The position numbers were made by a program, and so were the translations under genes. A stretch of DNA of 64,000 nt. Source: Desulfitibacter alkalitolerans DSM 16504 (lineage in GTDB: Bacteria; Bacillota; DSM-16504; Desulfitibacterales; Desulfitibacteraceae). Below are positions 35,035 to 44,859 of the stretch, piece after piece (positions within the stretch are counted from its first letter, which is position 1; each line of letters opens with the position of its first letter). Below the pieces are notes generated by a model that was not told the origin of the DNA, ran no database searches, and saw only the letters and a list, made by a program, of their open reading frames with translations. Location: contig NZ_KK211101.1 in the NCBI RefSeq assembly GCF_000620305.1, positions 124,001-188,000 on the forward strand. The letters are read 5' to 3'.

Positions 35035-36264
35035 GTGACAAAGGAAATATGGGATATTCTCATTGTAGGAGGAGGTCCTGCAGGATTAACAGCGGGTATC
35101 TACGGAGCAAGATCTAAACTTAAAACACTTATTTTAGAAAAGGGCAGACCTGGTGGTCAGGCTGCAACAACTGAAGAAATGGAAAACTACCCTGGTTTTG
35201 GAAGAGGTGCGACAGGCCCAGGTATTATGAAGGCCATGCAGGAGCATGCAGAAGACTTTGGGGTCATCATTGAAAAAGAAACAGCAGTAGATTTGGACCT
35301 TGATGGGGAGATTAAAATTGTTAGGACTAAAAAGGGTAAAGAGTTTTATGGAAAAACCGTTATCTTGTGTCCAGGTGCCAATCCTCGTTCCCTGGGCATT
35401 AAGGGCGAGAAAAAATTTGTTGGCAAGGGAGTATCATATTGTGCAACATGCGATGCAGACTTTTACGAGGATTTAGATGTGATAGTTGTTGGAAATGGAG
35501 ATGCAGCCATTGAGGAAGCAATTTATTTAACCAAGTTTGCTGAGAAGGTTACTGTTATTGTTATCCATGATGAAGGCATATTAGATGCAAATAAAGCCAG
35601 TCAAGAAAAGGCCTTTGCCAATCCCAAAATTCATTTTATCTGGAATTCAGTATTAGAAGAAATCAAGGGAGATGGCATTGTAGAAAGTGTGGTAATTAAA
35701 AATTTAAAAACAGGCGAGATAACTGATATGGAAACAAATGGCGTATTCTTCTTTGTTGGTTACGTGCCAAATACAGAGTTTTTAAGAGGAAAAATAGACT
35801 TGAATGACCAGGGGTATATTATAGTTAATGAGAAAATGGAAACTTCAGTTCCAGGAGTTTATGCAGCAGGGGATGCAAACCAAAAGTATCTTAGACAAGT
35901 TGTAACGGCAGCAGCAGATGGGGCCATTGCGGCCTTTGCAGCTGATAAATACCTGGCAGAAGAAGAAAACTTCAAAATGCAGGTTTTAAATGCTCAAGGC
36001 ACTGTATTGGTTGCCTTCTGGAGTCCGCAAAAAGAGGAAAGTATTGAGGCGGTTTCATTATTAGAACAAAATGTAAATCAATTGGCAAATACCAAGCTTG
36101 TGAAGATAGACCTGTACAGAAATCACCTGGTAGCAAACAGATATAATGTAGAAAGCATACCTGCAGTGCTGGTTTTTGAAAATGGCGAAGTAATTAATAG
36201 ACTAAAGGGATCCATAAGTCAGGAAGTTTTAAGGGAACTTGCAGCAGGCAGAGAAACTGTTTAA
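35035..36264 (+). CDS. trxB: Thioredoxin reductase fused to a Cys-less thioredoxin domain
   Basis: The first 305 residues are an NADPH-dependent flavoprotein: FAD loop 'ILIVGGGPAGLTAGIYGA', redox pair Cys136/Cys139 in 'YCATCDADF', NAD(P) loop 'VVGNGDAAIEEA' and 'GVYAAGDANQKYLRQVV'. Residues about 310-409 form a thioredoxin fold ('QGTVLVAFWSPQKEESIEAV', 'YNVESIPAVLVFENGEVI') whose CxxC is replaced by 'SPQKEE', leaving no redox Cys. The reductase reduces the thioredoxin of the next gene, which in turn reduces selenoprotein GrdA. GTG start, AAGGAGGTTGGGAAA site. The extension may dock thioredoxin or the Grd complex. Confidence 0.92.
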   Translation: MTKEIWDILIVGGGPAGLTAGIYGARSKLKTLILEKGRPGGQAATTEEMENYPGFGRGATGPGIMKAMQEHAEDFGVIIEKETAVDLDLDGEIKIVRTKKGKEFYGKTVILCPGANPRSLGIKGEKKFVGKGVSYCATCDADFYEDLDVIVVGNGDAAIEEAIYLTKFAEKVTVIVIHDEGILDANKASQEKAFANPKIHFIWNSVLEEIKGDGIVESVVIKNLKTGEITDMETNGVFFFVGYVPNTEFLRGKIDLNDQGYIIVNEKMETSVPGVYAAGDANQKYLRQVVTAAADGAIAAFAADKYLAEEENFKMQVLNAQGTVLVAFWSPQKEESIEAVSLLEQNVNQLANTKLVKIDLYRNHLVANRYNVESIPAVLVFENGEVINRLKGSISQEVLRELAAGRETV

Positions 36265-36320
36265 GCCAGGGTTTTAGTTTAATATTTATTATAGATTTTA
36301 AAAATATGGAGGTGAAAAAG

Positions 36321-36647
36321 ATGCATGTATTTGACAAGGAGAATTTTGATGCACAGGTATTAAGTAGTTCTGAGTTGGTTTTAGTTGATTTCTGGAGCCC
36401 AAAGTGTGAGCCCTGTAAAGAATTAATGCCGGAAATTGAAGCCCTTGCAGAAAAATATGGAGACAAAATGAAGTTTGGAAAGGTTGATGTATCTCAAAAC
36501 CGTCGTTTGTCAATAGGACAAAAGGTTTTAGGATTGCCTACAATAGTCTTTTATAGAAATGGTGAAAAGGTAGCAGAGATGTCAAAGGATTTCACTGCAG
36601 AGGATGTAGAGGCCAAAATTAATGAATTATTAAAAATAAACACGTAA
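36321..36647 (+). CDS. trxA: Thioredoxin for glycine reductase
   Basis: A 108-residue thioredoxin with active site Cys29-E-P-Cys32 ('WSPKCEPCKELMPEIEAL') and the cis-Pro loop 'VLGLPTIVFYRNGE'. The CEPC and WSPK sequence differs from the usual WCGPC, as is common for Grd-linked thioredoxins. It carries electrons from the reductase just upstream to GrdA. ATG at 36321 is preceded by GGAGGTGAAAAAG; the ATG at 36306 overlaps that site. Confidence 0.94.
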   Translation: MHVFDKENFDAQVLSSSELVLVDFWSPKCEPCKELMPEIEALAEKYGDKMKFGKVDVSQNRRLSIGQKVLGLPTIVFYRNGEKVAEMSKDFTAEDVEAKINELLKINT

Positions 36648-36661
36648 GGGGGTGAAGGGAA

Positions 36662-37948
36662 TTGCGTTTGGAAGTAGGCAACATTTTTATTAATAACATA
36701 GAGCTAGCTGACAAGACAGAGGTTAAAGATGGAGTTTTATATGTGAACAGCCAGGAACTGGCGAAGATAGCTGGAAGTGATGATAGAATTGCAGATGTTC
36801 AGATTGAACTGGCAAAACCTGGAGACAAAACGCGGATTGTACCTGTAAAAGATGTTATAGAACCAAGGGTGAAGGTGTCTGGTTCTGGAAGAATGTTTCC
36901 TGGTTTTATAAGCAATGTTGAGACAGTTGGCAATGGCAGGACACATGTATTAAAAGGTGCAGCTGTTGTTACCTGTGGAAAGATAGTAGGCTTCCAGGAA
37001 GGTATTATTGACATGTCAGGACCAGGGGCAGAATATACTCCCTTTTCAACTACCTTCAATATAGTAGTATTATGTAATCCAGTTGAAGGCCTTAGTCAGC
37101 ATGAACACGAGGCTGCAGTCCGAATGGCTGGCTTTAGAGCAGCTGCTTATCTTGGGGAAGTTGCTAAAGCAATAGAACCGGATGAAATTGAGGTTTATGA
37201 AACACTGCCATTAAAGGATCAGCTAGCCCAGTATCCCAATCTGCCAAAGGTGGCTTATGTATATATGCTCCAGAGTCAGGGTTTGCTTCATGATACCTAC
37301 GTTTATGGAGTAGATGCAAAGAGGATCATTCCAACAATTATCTATCCAACTGAGGTCATGGATGGAGCTATAGTTAGTGGGAACTGTGTATCAGCATGTG
37401 ATAAGAACCCTACTTATGTTCATCAGAACAACCCATTGATTCGTGACCTTTATGAAAGGCATGGCAAGGATTTTAATTTTATTGGAGTTGTTATTACCAA
37501 TGAAAACGTTACTCTGGCTGACAAAGAGCGCTCATCAAGCATGACAGCCAAGCTAGTTGAGTTTTTAGGAGCCGATGCAGTTATTATTTCTGAGGAAGGC
37601 TTTGGAAATCCAGATGCGGACCTTGTGATGAACTGCAATAAAATTGAAGAAAAGGGTATTAAAACTGTATTGGTAACAGATGAGTATGCAGGCAGAGACG
37701 GAGCATCCCAATCACTGGCTGATTCCACACCTGCAGGTAATGCTGTGGTTACGGCAGGAAATGCCAATGAGATCATTGAGCTGCCGCCAATGGAAAAGGT
37801 AATTGGTTATACAGATCCAGTTGATGTTATTGCCGGTGGCTTTGCAGGCAGCTTGAATAAAAATGGTGGTATTACTGTTGAAATCCAGGCCATAATTGGT
37901 GCAACCAATGAATTAGGTTTTTGGAAGTTAACTGCTAGAGGGTATTAA
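36662..37948 (+). CDS. grdE: Glycine reductase component B, GrdE proprotein
   Basis: A 428-residue precursor of the alpha and beta subunits of substrate-specific protein B. The processing site 'VSGNCVSACDKNP' places Cys at residue 242, matching the Cys242 cleavage known for the Eubacterium (Peptoclostridium) acidaminophilum protein, where it yields an N-terminal carbonyl group that binds the amino group of glycine. TTG start behind AAGGGGGTGAAGGGAA. Glycine rather than sarcosine or betaine specificity is supported by the glycine riboswitch. Confidence 0.93.
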   Translation: MRLEVGNIFINNIELADKTEVKDGVLYVNSQELAKIAGSDDRIADVQIELAKPGDKTRIVPVKDVIEPRVKVSGSGRMFPGFISNVETVGNGRTHVLKGAAVVTCGKIVGFQEGIIDMSGPGAEYTPFSTTFNIVVLCNPVEGLSQHEHEAAVRMAGFRAAAYLGEVAKAIEPDEIEVYETLPLKDQLAQYPNLPKVAYVYMLQSQGLLHDTYVYGVDAKRIIPTIIYPTEVMDGAIVSGNCVSACDKNPTYVHQNNPLIRDLYERHGKDFNFIGVVITNENVTLADKERSSSMTAKLVEFLGADAVIISEEGFGNPDADLVMNCNKIEEKGIKTVLVTDEYAGRDGASQSLADSTPAGNAVVTAGNANEIIELPPMEKVIGYTDPVDVIAGGFAGSLNKNGGITVEIQAIIGATNELGFWKLTARGY

Positions 37949-37990
37949 TTCAAATAATATATAACTTACAAAAAGAAAAGGAGGATAAAA

Positions 37991-38452
37991 ATGCTTAAGG
38001 ATAAAAAAATTATTGTCCTGGGTGATAGGGATGGAATTCCCGGGCCAGCCATTGATGAATGTATAAAAAGTGCTGGCGGCGAAGTGGTTTTTTCTACCAC
38101 AGAATGCTTTGTTTGAACTGCAGCAGGTGCTATGGACCTGGAAAACCAACAGAGGATTATGGATCTTAGCGAAAAGTACGGTGCAGAAAATTTAGTAGTT
38201 ATTTTAGGTGGTGCAGAAGCAGAAGCATCCGGATTAGCTGCTGAAACTGTAGCCAACGGAGATCCAACCTTTGCAGGTCCTTTAGCTGGAGTTCAGTTGG
38301 GACTCAAAGCTTACCATATCTTTGAAGAGGAAATTAAAAATCAAATAGACCCAGCAGTATATGATGAGCATATAAGTATGATGGAAATGGTTCTGGATGT
38401 AGATAGCATTGTCCAAGAGGTTAAAAATATTAGAGAACAGTTCTGCAAATAG
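37991..38452 (+). CDS. grdA: Selenoprotein GrdA (glycine reductase component A)
   Basis: A 153-residue protein read through an in-frame TGA at 38114-38116 as selenocysteine 42. The motif is Cys39-F-V-Sec42 ('STTECFVUTAAGAMD'), the family's carboxymethyl-selenoether and redox site. Frame is kept exactly from ATG 37991 (AAAGGAGGATAAAA site) to TAG 38452. It carries the carboxymethyl group from protein B to protein C and is then reduced by thioredoxin. Naive gene calling starts at 38132 and loses the active site. Confidence 0.97.
38117..38145 (+). promoter_or_regulatory. Candidate bacterial SECIS element in grdA
   Basis: Immediately after the UGA, CAGGT (38124-38128) and ACCTG (38136-38140) form a stem with a GCTATGG loop that begins with G, the placement and loop expected for SelB binding. 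Confidence 0.6.
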
Positions 38453-38481
38453 GAACGCCTACCCAAAAAAGGGGTGATTAG

Positions 38482-39789
38482 ATGAGCAAAATTAGAGTAG
38501 TTCATTATCTGAACCAGTTCTTTGGCCAAATTGGCGGTGAAGATAAGGCTGGTTTTAAACCTGAAGCAAGAGAAGGTTATGTTGGACCTGGTATGGCTTT
38601 AAATGTTGCACTGGGCGGAGAAGTTGAAATAGTTGGCACGGTGATATGCGGTGATTCATATTTTGGTGAGAACCTGGAAACAGCTGGTGAACAAGTTCTA
38701 GAGTTAATAAGGGGCTTCTCTCCCGACATAGTTGTAGCAGGACCAGCTTTTAATGCTGGCAGATACGGAGTGGCCTGTGGTGCTGTAGCAAAGATGGTAT
38801 CAGAAAAACTAAAAATACCAGTTGTTTCTGGCATGCATCCAGAAAACCCTGGTGTTGAGATTTACAAGAGTTACGCTTATATAGTTGAAACCAGTGATTC
38901 AGCTGCTGGCATGAAAAAAGCAATACCAGCCATGGCTAATCTTGTTCTTAAGCTTGCCAGGGGACAGGAAATTGGCTTGCCTGAAGAAGAAGGCTATATT
39001 CCAAGGGGCATTAGGAAAAACTTTTTTGCAGCAGATAGGGGCTCCAAAAGGGCTGTGGATATGCTGGTAAAGAAAATTAAGGGAGAAGAGTTTGTAACTG
39101 AGTATCCCATGCCAGTATTTGATAGGGTAGAACCTAATAGTCCAGTAAGAGACATGGCTAATGCAAAGATAGCCCTTGTTACTTCAGGAGGAATAGTGCC
39201 CAAAGGCAATCCAGATCGCATTGAATCCTCCAGTGCATCAAAATATGGTAAATATGACCTGGATGGGATAAGTGACCTTCATCCACAAAATAGTGAAACA
39301 GCCCACGGGGGTTACGACCCAGTATATGCTAATCAAGATGCAGACAGGGTTCTGCCAGTAGATGTTTTAAGGGAATTAGAAAGGGAAGGAGCAATTGGAG
39401 AATTACATGGCTACTATTATTCAACAGTTGGAAATGGCACATCAGTTGCCAATTCCAGGGCTTTTGCAGCAGAAATAGCTAAAGAATTAACTGCAGCTAA
39501 AGTGCAAGCTGTTATCTTAACCTCTACCTGAGGAACCTGTACGCGTTGCGGTGCAACCATGGTAAAGGAAATTGAGAGAGCAGGAATTCCAGTAGTTCAT
39601 GTATGTACAGTAGTCCCAATTTCGCTAACAGTTGGTGCTAATAGAATTGTACCAGCTGTGGCCATCCCTCATCCCTTAGGAGATCCTACTTTATCCAGTG
39701 GGGATGAAAGAGAACTTCGTAAAAGACTGGTGAAAAAAGCTCTAACTGCTTTACAAACAGAAGTGGAAGGACAAAAGGTTTTTGAGTAA
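38482..39789 (+). CDS. grdB: Selenoprotein GrdB (component B gamma subunit)
   Basis: A 435-residue protein with TGA at 39529-39531 read as selenocysteine 350, in 'LTSTUGTCTRCGATMVKEI', the UxxCxxC centre conserved in GrdB. Upstream sequence 'GPAFNAGRYGVACGAVAKMV' and 'LVTSGGIVPKGNPDRIESSS' is typical. The reading frame is continuous with 39559 onward, ending 'VEGQKVFE'. It releases the carboxymethyl group onto GrdA. ATG preceded by AAGGGGTGATTAG. Confidence 0.97.
39532..39560 (+). promoter_or_regulatory. Candidate bacterial SECIS element in grdB
   Basis: After the UGA, GTTGC (39545-39549) and GCAAC (39553-39557) pair around a GGT loop. Position (about 14 bases past the UGA) and the G-rich loop suit a SelB-binding hairpin. 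Confidence 0.6.
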
Positions 39790-39808
39790 ATATAAATGCT
39801 AAAGCTAA

Positions 39809-39838
39809 TGGGTAATGGGCTTAAAAACCCATTACCCA
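39809..39838 (+). other. Intercistronic hairpin between grdB and grdC
   Basis: TGGGTAATGGG and CCCATTACCCA form a perfect 11-bp stem with an 8-base loop. No U tract follows, so it more likely sets relative mRNA stability or partial termination inside the operon than full termination. Confidence 0.7.
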
Positions 39839-39867
39839 AAAACATAATATGGAGGTGAATTATAAAT

Positions 39868-41400
39868 ATGAATTATCCTGTAATAAAGGGAGCAAGCTAT
39901 GCTCTGGTGCATGCTCCAGACATGGTTATACATCAAGGAACCACGCAAACAGCCGAGAGAAAAAAAAATCCCAATTCTGAGTACCTTTCAAAATTGCCGC
40001 AGCATTTAAGAAGCTTCCAAGATGCAGTTAACTATCCACCAAATCAGGCTTATATAGGAAATATATTGCCAACTGAATTAAACAAAATAGAGAGACCCTG
40101 GTATAAAAACTTAATTAATGGTGCAGCAAAAGATGGAAAATACGGCGAAATTGTTCCACAAGATGTTTTTATAGGTCTTATTAAAGTAGTGGATGCCTTT
40201 GACCTTGTATACCTGGAAAAGGCCTTTCAATCTGCTGTAAAAGAAAAGATAATGGAACATCCGATATTTGGTGATATAAAAGACAACAGCAAATTAGACA
40301 GGAACCCAGCTGAAATTGATGAAATAGAAAAACTTGTTAATGTTCATAGGGCAGAAGGACTATATCAAGAAGGCAAATTAGTAGGTTGTGTTAAAAAGGC
40401 CCATGAAAGTGACCCGGCCTTAACAGCACATATTATGTTTGAAAACCTTGCGGCCAAAGCGTCTGCTGTCATAGCTCTAAAACTGCTTTTTGCTAAAACT
40501 TCTTTGGAACCTGCTTCCATTGACTATATTATAGAAACCTCAGAAGAAGCCTGCGGGGATATGAATCAAAGGGGCGGAGGAAACTTTGCCAAGGCTATTG
40601 GGGAAATCTGCGGTTGTGTTAATGCAACAGGTTCTGACACCCGGGGTTTTTGTGCAGCCCCTGCCCATGGGATGATAGAAGCTGCTGCCCTGGTACAATC
40701 AGGAATATTTAAAAATGTTGTTGTCCTGGCAGGTGGAGCAGCTGCCAAGCTTGGAATGAATGGCAAAGACCACGTTGCCAAGGACATGCCGATACTTGAA
40801 GATGTTCTTGGAGCCTTTGCAATCCATGTTTGTGAGAATGATGGTATAAGTCCAGTTATTCGTACCGATGCTGTGGGCCGTCATAAAATTGGCTCAGGAG
40901 CGTCACCCCAGGCGCTGAATCAGGCAATTGTTTTTGACCCCATGGAAAAGATGGGCTGGACCCTGGCTGATTTTGATAAATTTTCTGTGGAAATGCAGAA
41001 TCCTGAGATTACCGAACCTGCTGGAGCTGGCGATGTTCCCAGGGCAAATTACAAGATGATAGCAGCGTTAGGTGTTAAAAAAGGTGAGTTTGACAGAACA
41101 GAGATTGATAATCAAGTGGATCGCTTTGGAATGCCGGGCTTTGCTCCAACCCAGGGACATATCCCTTCAGGGATACCATTTATTGGCTTTGCTAGAGACT
41201 TGATCTTGGAAGGCAGTATAAACAGGGTGATGATTATTGGCAAGGGGAGCTTATTCCTGGGACGCCTAACAAATCTTTTTGATGGTATCTCCTTTGTCAT
41301 TGAAAAGAATTCAGGTATCAAGGAAACCGGGGTGGACAAAGAAGAGGTTCGTAAGATGATAGCCAGTGCCCTGAGAAGTCTAGCAGACTCACTTAGATAA
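39868..41400 (+). CDS. grdC: Glycine reductase component C beta subunit
   Basis: A 510-residue thiolase/KAS-like protein: 'MNYPVIKGASYALVHAPDMV' at the start, 'ETSEEACGDMNQRGGGNFAK' and 'GFCAAPAHGMIEAAALVQSG' in the core. With GrdD it accepts the Se-carboxymethyl group as acetyl thioester and releases acetyl phosphate by phosphorolysis, giving ATP via acetate kinase. ATGGAGGTGAATTATAA precedes ATG. Confidence 0.95.
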   Translation: MNYPVIKGASYALVHAPDMVIHQGTTQTAERKKNPNSEYLSKLPQHLRSFQDAVNYPPNQAYIGNILPTELNKIERPWYKNLINGAAKDGKYGEIVPQDVFIGLIKVVDAFDLVYLEKAFQSAVKEKIMEHPIFGDIKDNSKLDRNPAEIDEIEKLVNVHRAEGLYQEGKLVGCVKKAHESDPALTAHIMFENLAAKASAVIALKLLFAKTSLEPASIDYIIETSEEACGDMNQRGGGNFAKAIGEICGCVNATGSDTRGFCAAPAHGMIEAAALVQSGIFKNVVVLAGGAAAKLGMNGKDHVAKDMPILEDVLGAFAIHVCENDGISPVIRTDAVGRHKIGSGASPQALNQAIVFDPMEKMGWTLADFDKFSVEMQNPEITEPAGAGDVPRANYKMIAALGVKKGEFDRTEIDNQVDRFGMPGFAPTQGHIPSGIPFIGFARDLILEGSINRVMIIGKGSLFLGRLTNLFDGISFVIEKNSGIKETGVDKEEVRKMIASALRSLADSLR

Positions 41401-41488
41401 GCCAAGTAAGCCAAGAGGATGGTTCCTTTGAGTATTTTTGAAAAAAATATACAGGGCCATAGGGTTACATTGATAGGAGGTGAATTTT

Positions 41489-42658
41489 TTGGACAATGAG
41501 GCAATTAAACATACAATAGGTAACATTTTTGAAGAGCTTGCCAATGCCCTTGAAACAGGTACTTTGGGTGTTAAAACAAGGGTGGGCGTTACAATACTTG
41601 GAAGTGAACTGGGCAGGGAAGAAATATTGGCTGGTGCTGAAAAAGCCCAGAAGGAAAATCCTAGCCTGGAAGTTGTTGTTATAGGCAGTGGAGTACAGAC
41701 AAATTTAGAGACAATTCCTGCAGAAGATGAAAAAGAAGCCCATGAAAAAATGGGTAAAATGCTTTGCAGTGGTGAACTAAATGCTGCAGTAACAATGCAT
41801 TATAATTTCCCCATAGGAGTTTCAACAGTGGGAAGAGTAATAACCCCAGGCAGGGGCAAGGAGATGTATATAGCAGCAACCACAGGCACATCTGCTACTG
41901 AACGTGTGTCGGCAATGGTCAAAAATGCTGTTTATGGAATGGCCGCTGCAAGGGCATGTGGTAATATTAAACCAACTGTAGGAATATTAAATGTAGATGG
42001 AGCCAGACATGTAGAAAGGGTGTTAAGGCAGTTAAAGGATAATGGTTTTCCCATTGAATTTACTGAATCTGCCAGAAGTGATGGTGGAGTGGTGATGCGT
42101 GGTAATGACCTTCTCCTGGGTGTTCCTGATATTCTGGTAACAGACAGCTTGACTGGCAATGTACTTATGAAGATGCTTTCTGCTTTTTTAACTGGTGGAA
42201 ATTATGAGGCAATTGGTTACGGATATGGTCCAGGTATAGGAGAAAAATATGATAGAATCATCTGCATCCTCTCAAGGGCATCTGGAGCTCCAGTAGTTGC
42301 AAATGCAATAAAGTATGCTGGTGAGCTGGCACAGGGAAACCTTCTAAAAGAAGCAGATAGCTTGCTTTCCAATGCTAAGAAAGCCGGCTTAAATGAACTT
42401 CTTGGTTCAATGGAAAACACCTGTAATGCTGCCAAAGAATCTAATACTGGTCAGGAGATTACACCACCTCCTGCCAAGGTGGTCACTGAGGAAATACCAG
42501 GGATAGAGATTTTGGAATTAGATAATGCAGCCCAACTGCTCTGGAAAAACGGCATCTATGCAGCTACGGGCATGGGTTGTACAGGTCCCATTGTACAGGT
42601 TGCTGAAGAGGATAAGGAGAAGGCTGTTCAACTCTTAAAAGAAGCCAAATTTATATAA
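41489..42658 (+). CDS. grdD: Glycine reductase component C alpha subunit
   Basis: A 389-residue PlsX-like protein, 'GVTILGSELGREEILAGAEK', 'VGILNVDGARHVERVL' and 'TGMGCTGPIVQV' near the end, matching GrdD. It completes protein C, producing acetyl phosphate. TTG at 41489 is used because AGGAGGTGA sits 8 bases before it; the upstream GTG is inside that ribosome site. A terminator follows 23 bp after the stop. Confidence 0.95.
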   Translation: MDNEAIKHTIGNIFEELANALETGTLGVKTRVGVTILGSELGREEILAGAEKAQKENPSLEVVVIGSGVQTNLETIPAEDEKEAHEKMGKMLCSGELNAAVTMHYNFPIGVSTVGRVITPGRGKEMYIAATTGTSATERVSAMVKNAVYGMAAARACGNIKPTVGILNVDGARHVERVLRQLKDNGFPIEFTESARSDGGVVMRGNDLLLGVPDILVTDSLTGNVLMKMLSAFLTGGNYEAIGYGYGPGIGEKYDRIICILSRASGAPVVANAIKYAGELAQGNLLKEADSLLSNAKKAGLNELLGSMENTCNAAKESNTGQEITPPPAKVVTEEIPGIEILELDNAAQLLWKNGIYAATGMGCTGPIVQVAEEDKEKAVQLLKEAKFI

Positions 42659-42681
42659 AAAAATCAAATAAAACCATTACT

Positions 42682-42726
42682 AATCCTATTAGTAGATTTA
42701 CGACAAATTCCTAATAGGATTTTTTG
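42682..42726 (+). terminator. Rho-independent terminator after grdD
   Basis: AATCCTATTAG pairs perfectly with CTAATAGGATT over an 18-base loop, followed by TTTTT. It closes the glycine reductase operon. Confidence 0.9.
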
Positions 42727-42938
42727 CTTATAAGTCATTTCTAGCTCAATGAGTCAAAAATAAATTAAAATTTGTCTGAAAAGTAAAAAATTTTAATAAT
42801 TTCTTCCAAGATGCCCTGGTATAATATTTGCAATATGGTTATTTATGGTTTCTAAAAGGCCAAATTGAGTCCAATTAGACTTGGTTAAGGCAAAATTAGA
42901 ATAGGAGCCTGCCAAATATTAAACCATGGAGGGGTACA

Positions 42939-44693
42939 ATGAAAAATATGTTATTAAAAAGTAATTTATTAATCAAGTATTCAATTCCCATTCTTCTAAT
43001 CATAATCTCCCTGCTGTACATGGATTTTGGTTATTTTGAAATGATACTGCTCATTGGAGCTATTGGGGTTGTAATTGTTAGTTTTATAGAAAGCTATAAG
43101 AGCAAAGAACTTATAGATATTTCAATTGAGTACTTAAAGAGGGGATCAGTAGGAGATTACATTGTGCTGAAAAAGGGTGTTGAAGTAGGAAAGGATCTCG
43201 CCCATATTCTTAAACAAATGAAAACCAATGGAAATGCCAGTAGGGATGCTGTTTATAAAATCCATAAAGAAATTGTTGAAAAAAATAGAGAATTCATTGG
43301 CATATCAGTTTTATGGGAACCAAATGCTTTTGATGGGAAAGACAGCAGTTTTGCCAATGTAGACGGGCATGATGACCAGGGAAGGTTTGCTCCGTACTAT
43401 TACTGGCAGGATGACTGTGTGCATAAAATGTTTTTGCCAAATATTGATGATGAAATGTGGTATCAGCTTCCCAAGAAAAATAAAAAACCATTAATAACTG
43501 AGCCTTATGAATATGATCTTGAGGGTAAAAAGGTACTATTAACTACTGTTGCTATCCCTATTATTATTGACAATAAATTTATGGGGATGGTTGGTATTGA
43601 TATTGAATTGAAAAACATTAAAGAGATACAAAGTGATATTGTATTTTATGAAACAAAATACAGCAATGCTAGCACAGAGCAGATCAAGGAAAAGCTATGT
43701 TCTAGAAAGGATGAATACGGTCTCTTAGGAAAAACAATCTGTGCTGCTAACAATAACCAGGGAGAAATACTTAATTATTTATTAAAATCTGTAAACTATT
43801 TATCAGATGCATCCAGCAAGTTCATGTCTACATCCAAAGAAACTGCTTTGTCCATTGAAGAGGTTGCAAAAACCATGGAAGGGTTAGCTGCTGCAGCAAG
43901 TGAACAAGCTAGACATACAGAAAAAGGATCAGGTGATATAGAGCGACTAGGTGAATATATTGAAAAGAACCAGATGCATTTATTAGAGTTGAATAAGTCA
44001 GCTAGTCTAGTTGAACAGATGGAAAATGAGGGTAGTGAGTCTATAAAGGATCTGCTGGAAAAAACCAGGGAAAGAGATGAATATACCCATAAGGTTTATG
44101 AAGGAATTCTTAAGACCAATGGGAGTGCAGGGAAGATTAATGCCGCAAGTAAAACCATACAATCTATCTCCGAACAAACCAATCTTCTTGCCCTTAATGC
44201 TGCCATAGAAGCAGCTCGTGCAGGAGAAGCTGGCAGAGGTTTTGCAGTAGTTGCTGAAGAAATAAGAAAGCTATCTGAACAATCCAGCCTTTCTACCAGA
44301 GAAATAGACCTGGTTGTTGCAGAGCTGCAAAGCAATTCACATAACGCTGTATCCCTAATGGAAAAAAATACTGAAATTGCCAGAAATCAGGAAAAGAGTG
44401 TCCGCGTTACAGAAGAAAAATTTAGAAACATTGCAGTTGCTATAGGAAAGACTAAAAAACTCATTGCTGAACTAAATAGATCTGGCAAGGAAATGTTTGA
44501 TAATAAGGCAACAATAATGGACACCATACAAAACCTCTCTGCAATTGCTCAAGAAAATGCTGCAAGTATACAACAGGTCTCTGCGTCGACCCAAGAGCAA
44601 TCATTTGCAATCCAAGAGGTTGCAAGGTATGCGAAAGAATTAGACGACTTGGCTGATGAACTGCAGCAAGCATGTGCCCAGTTTAAATCGTAG
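42939..44693 (+). CDS. Methyl-accepting chemotaxis protein with dCache-like domain, unusual topology
   Basis: A 584-residue receptor. Two hydrophobic helices ('[20 protein letters not shown]', then '[16 protein letters not shown]') lie at the N terminus, followed by a double-Cache-like sensor ('[18 protein letters not shown]', '[20 protein letters not shown]', about 95-215) and, with no further membrane helix or HAMP, the signalling domain ('[20 protein letters not shown]'). Sensor and signalling parts thus appear to be on the same, cytoplasmic side. Ligand may be an amino acid given grd next door, but that is inference. CATGGAGGGGTACA precedes ATG. Confidence 0.88.
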   Translation: MKNMLLKSNLLIKYSIPILLIIISLLYMDFGYFEMILLIGAIGVVIVSFIESYKSKELIDISIEYLKRGSVGDYIVLKKGVEVGKDLAHILKQMKTNGNASRDAVYKIHKEIVEKNREFIGISVLWEPNAFDGKDSSFANVDGHDDQGRFAPYYYWQDDCVHKMFLPNIDDEMWYQLPKKNKKPLITEPYEYDLEGKKVLLTTVAIPIIIDNKFMGMVGIDIELKNIKEIQSDIVFYETKYSNASTEQIKEKLCSRKDEYGLLGKTICAANNNQGEILNYLLKSVNYLSDASSKFMSTSKETALSIEEVAKTMEGLAAAASEQARHTEKGSGDIERLGEYIEKNQMHLLELNKSASLVEQMENEGSESIKDLLEKTRERDEYTHKVYEGILKTNGSAGKINAASKTIQSISEQTNLLALNAAIEAARAGEAGRGFAVVAEEIRKLSEQSSLSTREIDLVVAELQSNSHNAVSLMEKNTEIARNQEKSVRVTEEKFRNIAVAIGKTKKLIAELNRSGKEMFDNKATIMDTIQNLSAIAQENAASIQQVSASTQEQSFAIQEVARYAKELDDLADELQQACAQFKS

Positions 44694-44710
44694 AGTTTCT
44701 AGCTAACATT

Positions 44711-44750
44711 AAGGCCTAGTGTAGGTTAAATCCTTCAATGGGCCTTTTTG
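44711..44750 (+). terminator. Rho-independent terminator after the chemoreceptor
   Basis: AAGGCC pairs with GGCCTT across a loop containing a smaller AGG/CCT stem, followed by TTTTTGTTT. Confidence 0.7.
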
Positions 44751-44859
44751 TTTAGTAAATCAGAACCAATATAAGAACATTTTACAAATAAATACATAAA
44801 ATGTAACATCCAGACAGATGGCAGTGCCAGAAGGCACACACTAAAGGGGTGTGACATTA

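Noticed and set aside
38116-38132. Apparent frame break in grdA and a separate truncated gene at 38132
   Set aside because: The TGA at 38114-38116 is in frame and sits at the known GrdA selenocysteine site, so it is not a nonsense mutation.
39529-39559. grdB seen as two genes with a stop at 39529
   Set aside because: The TGA falls in the conserved UxxCxxC site and both parts are in the same frame; it is one selenoprotein gene.
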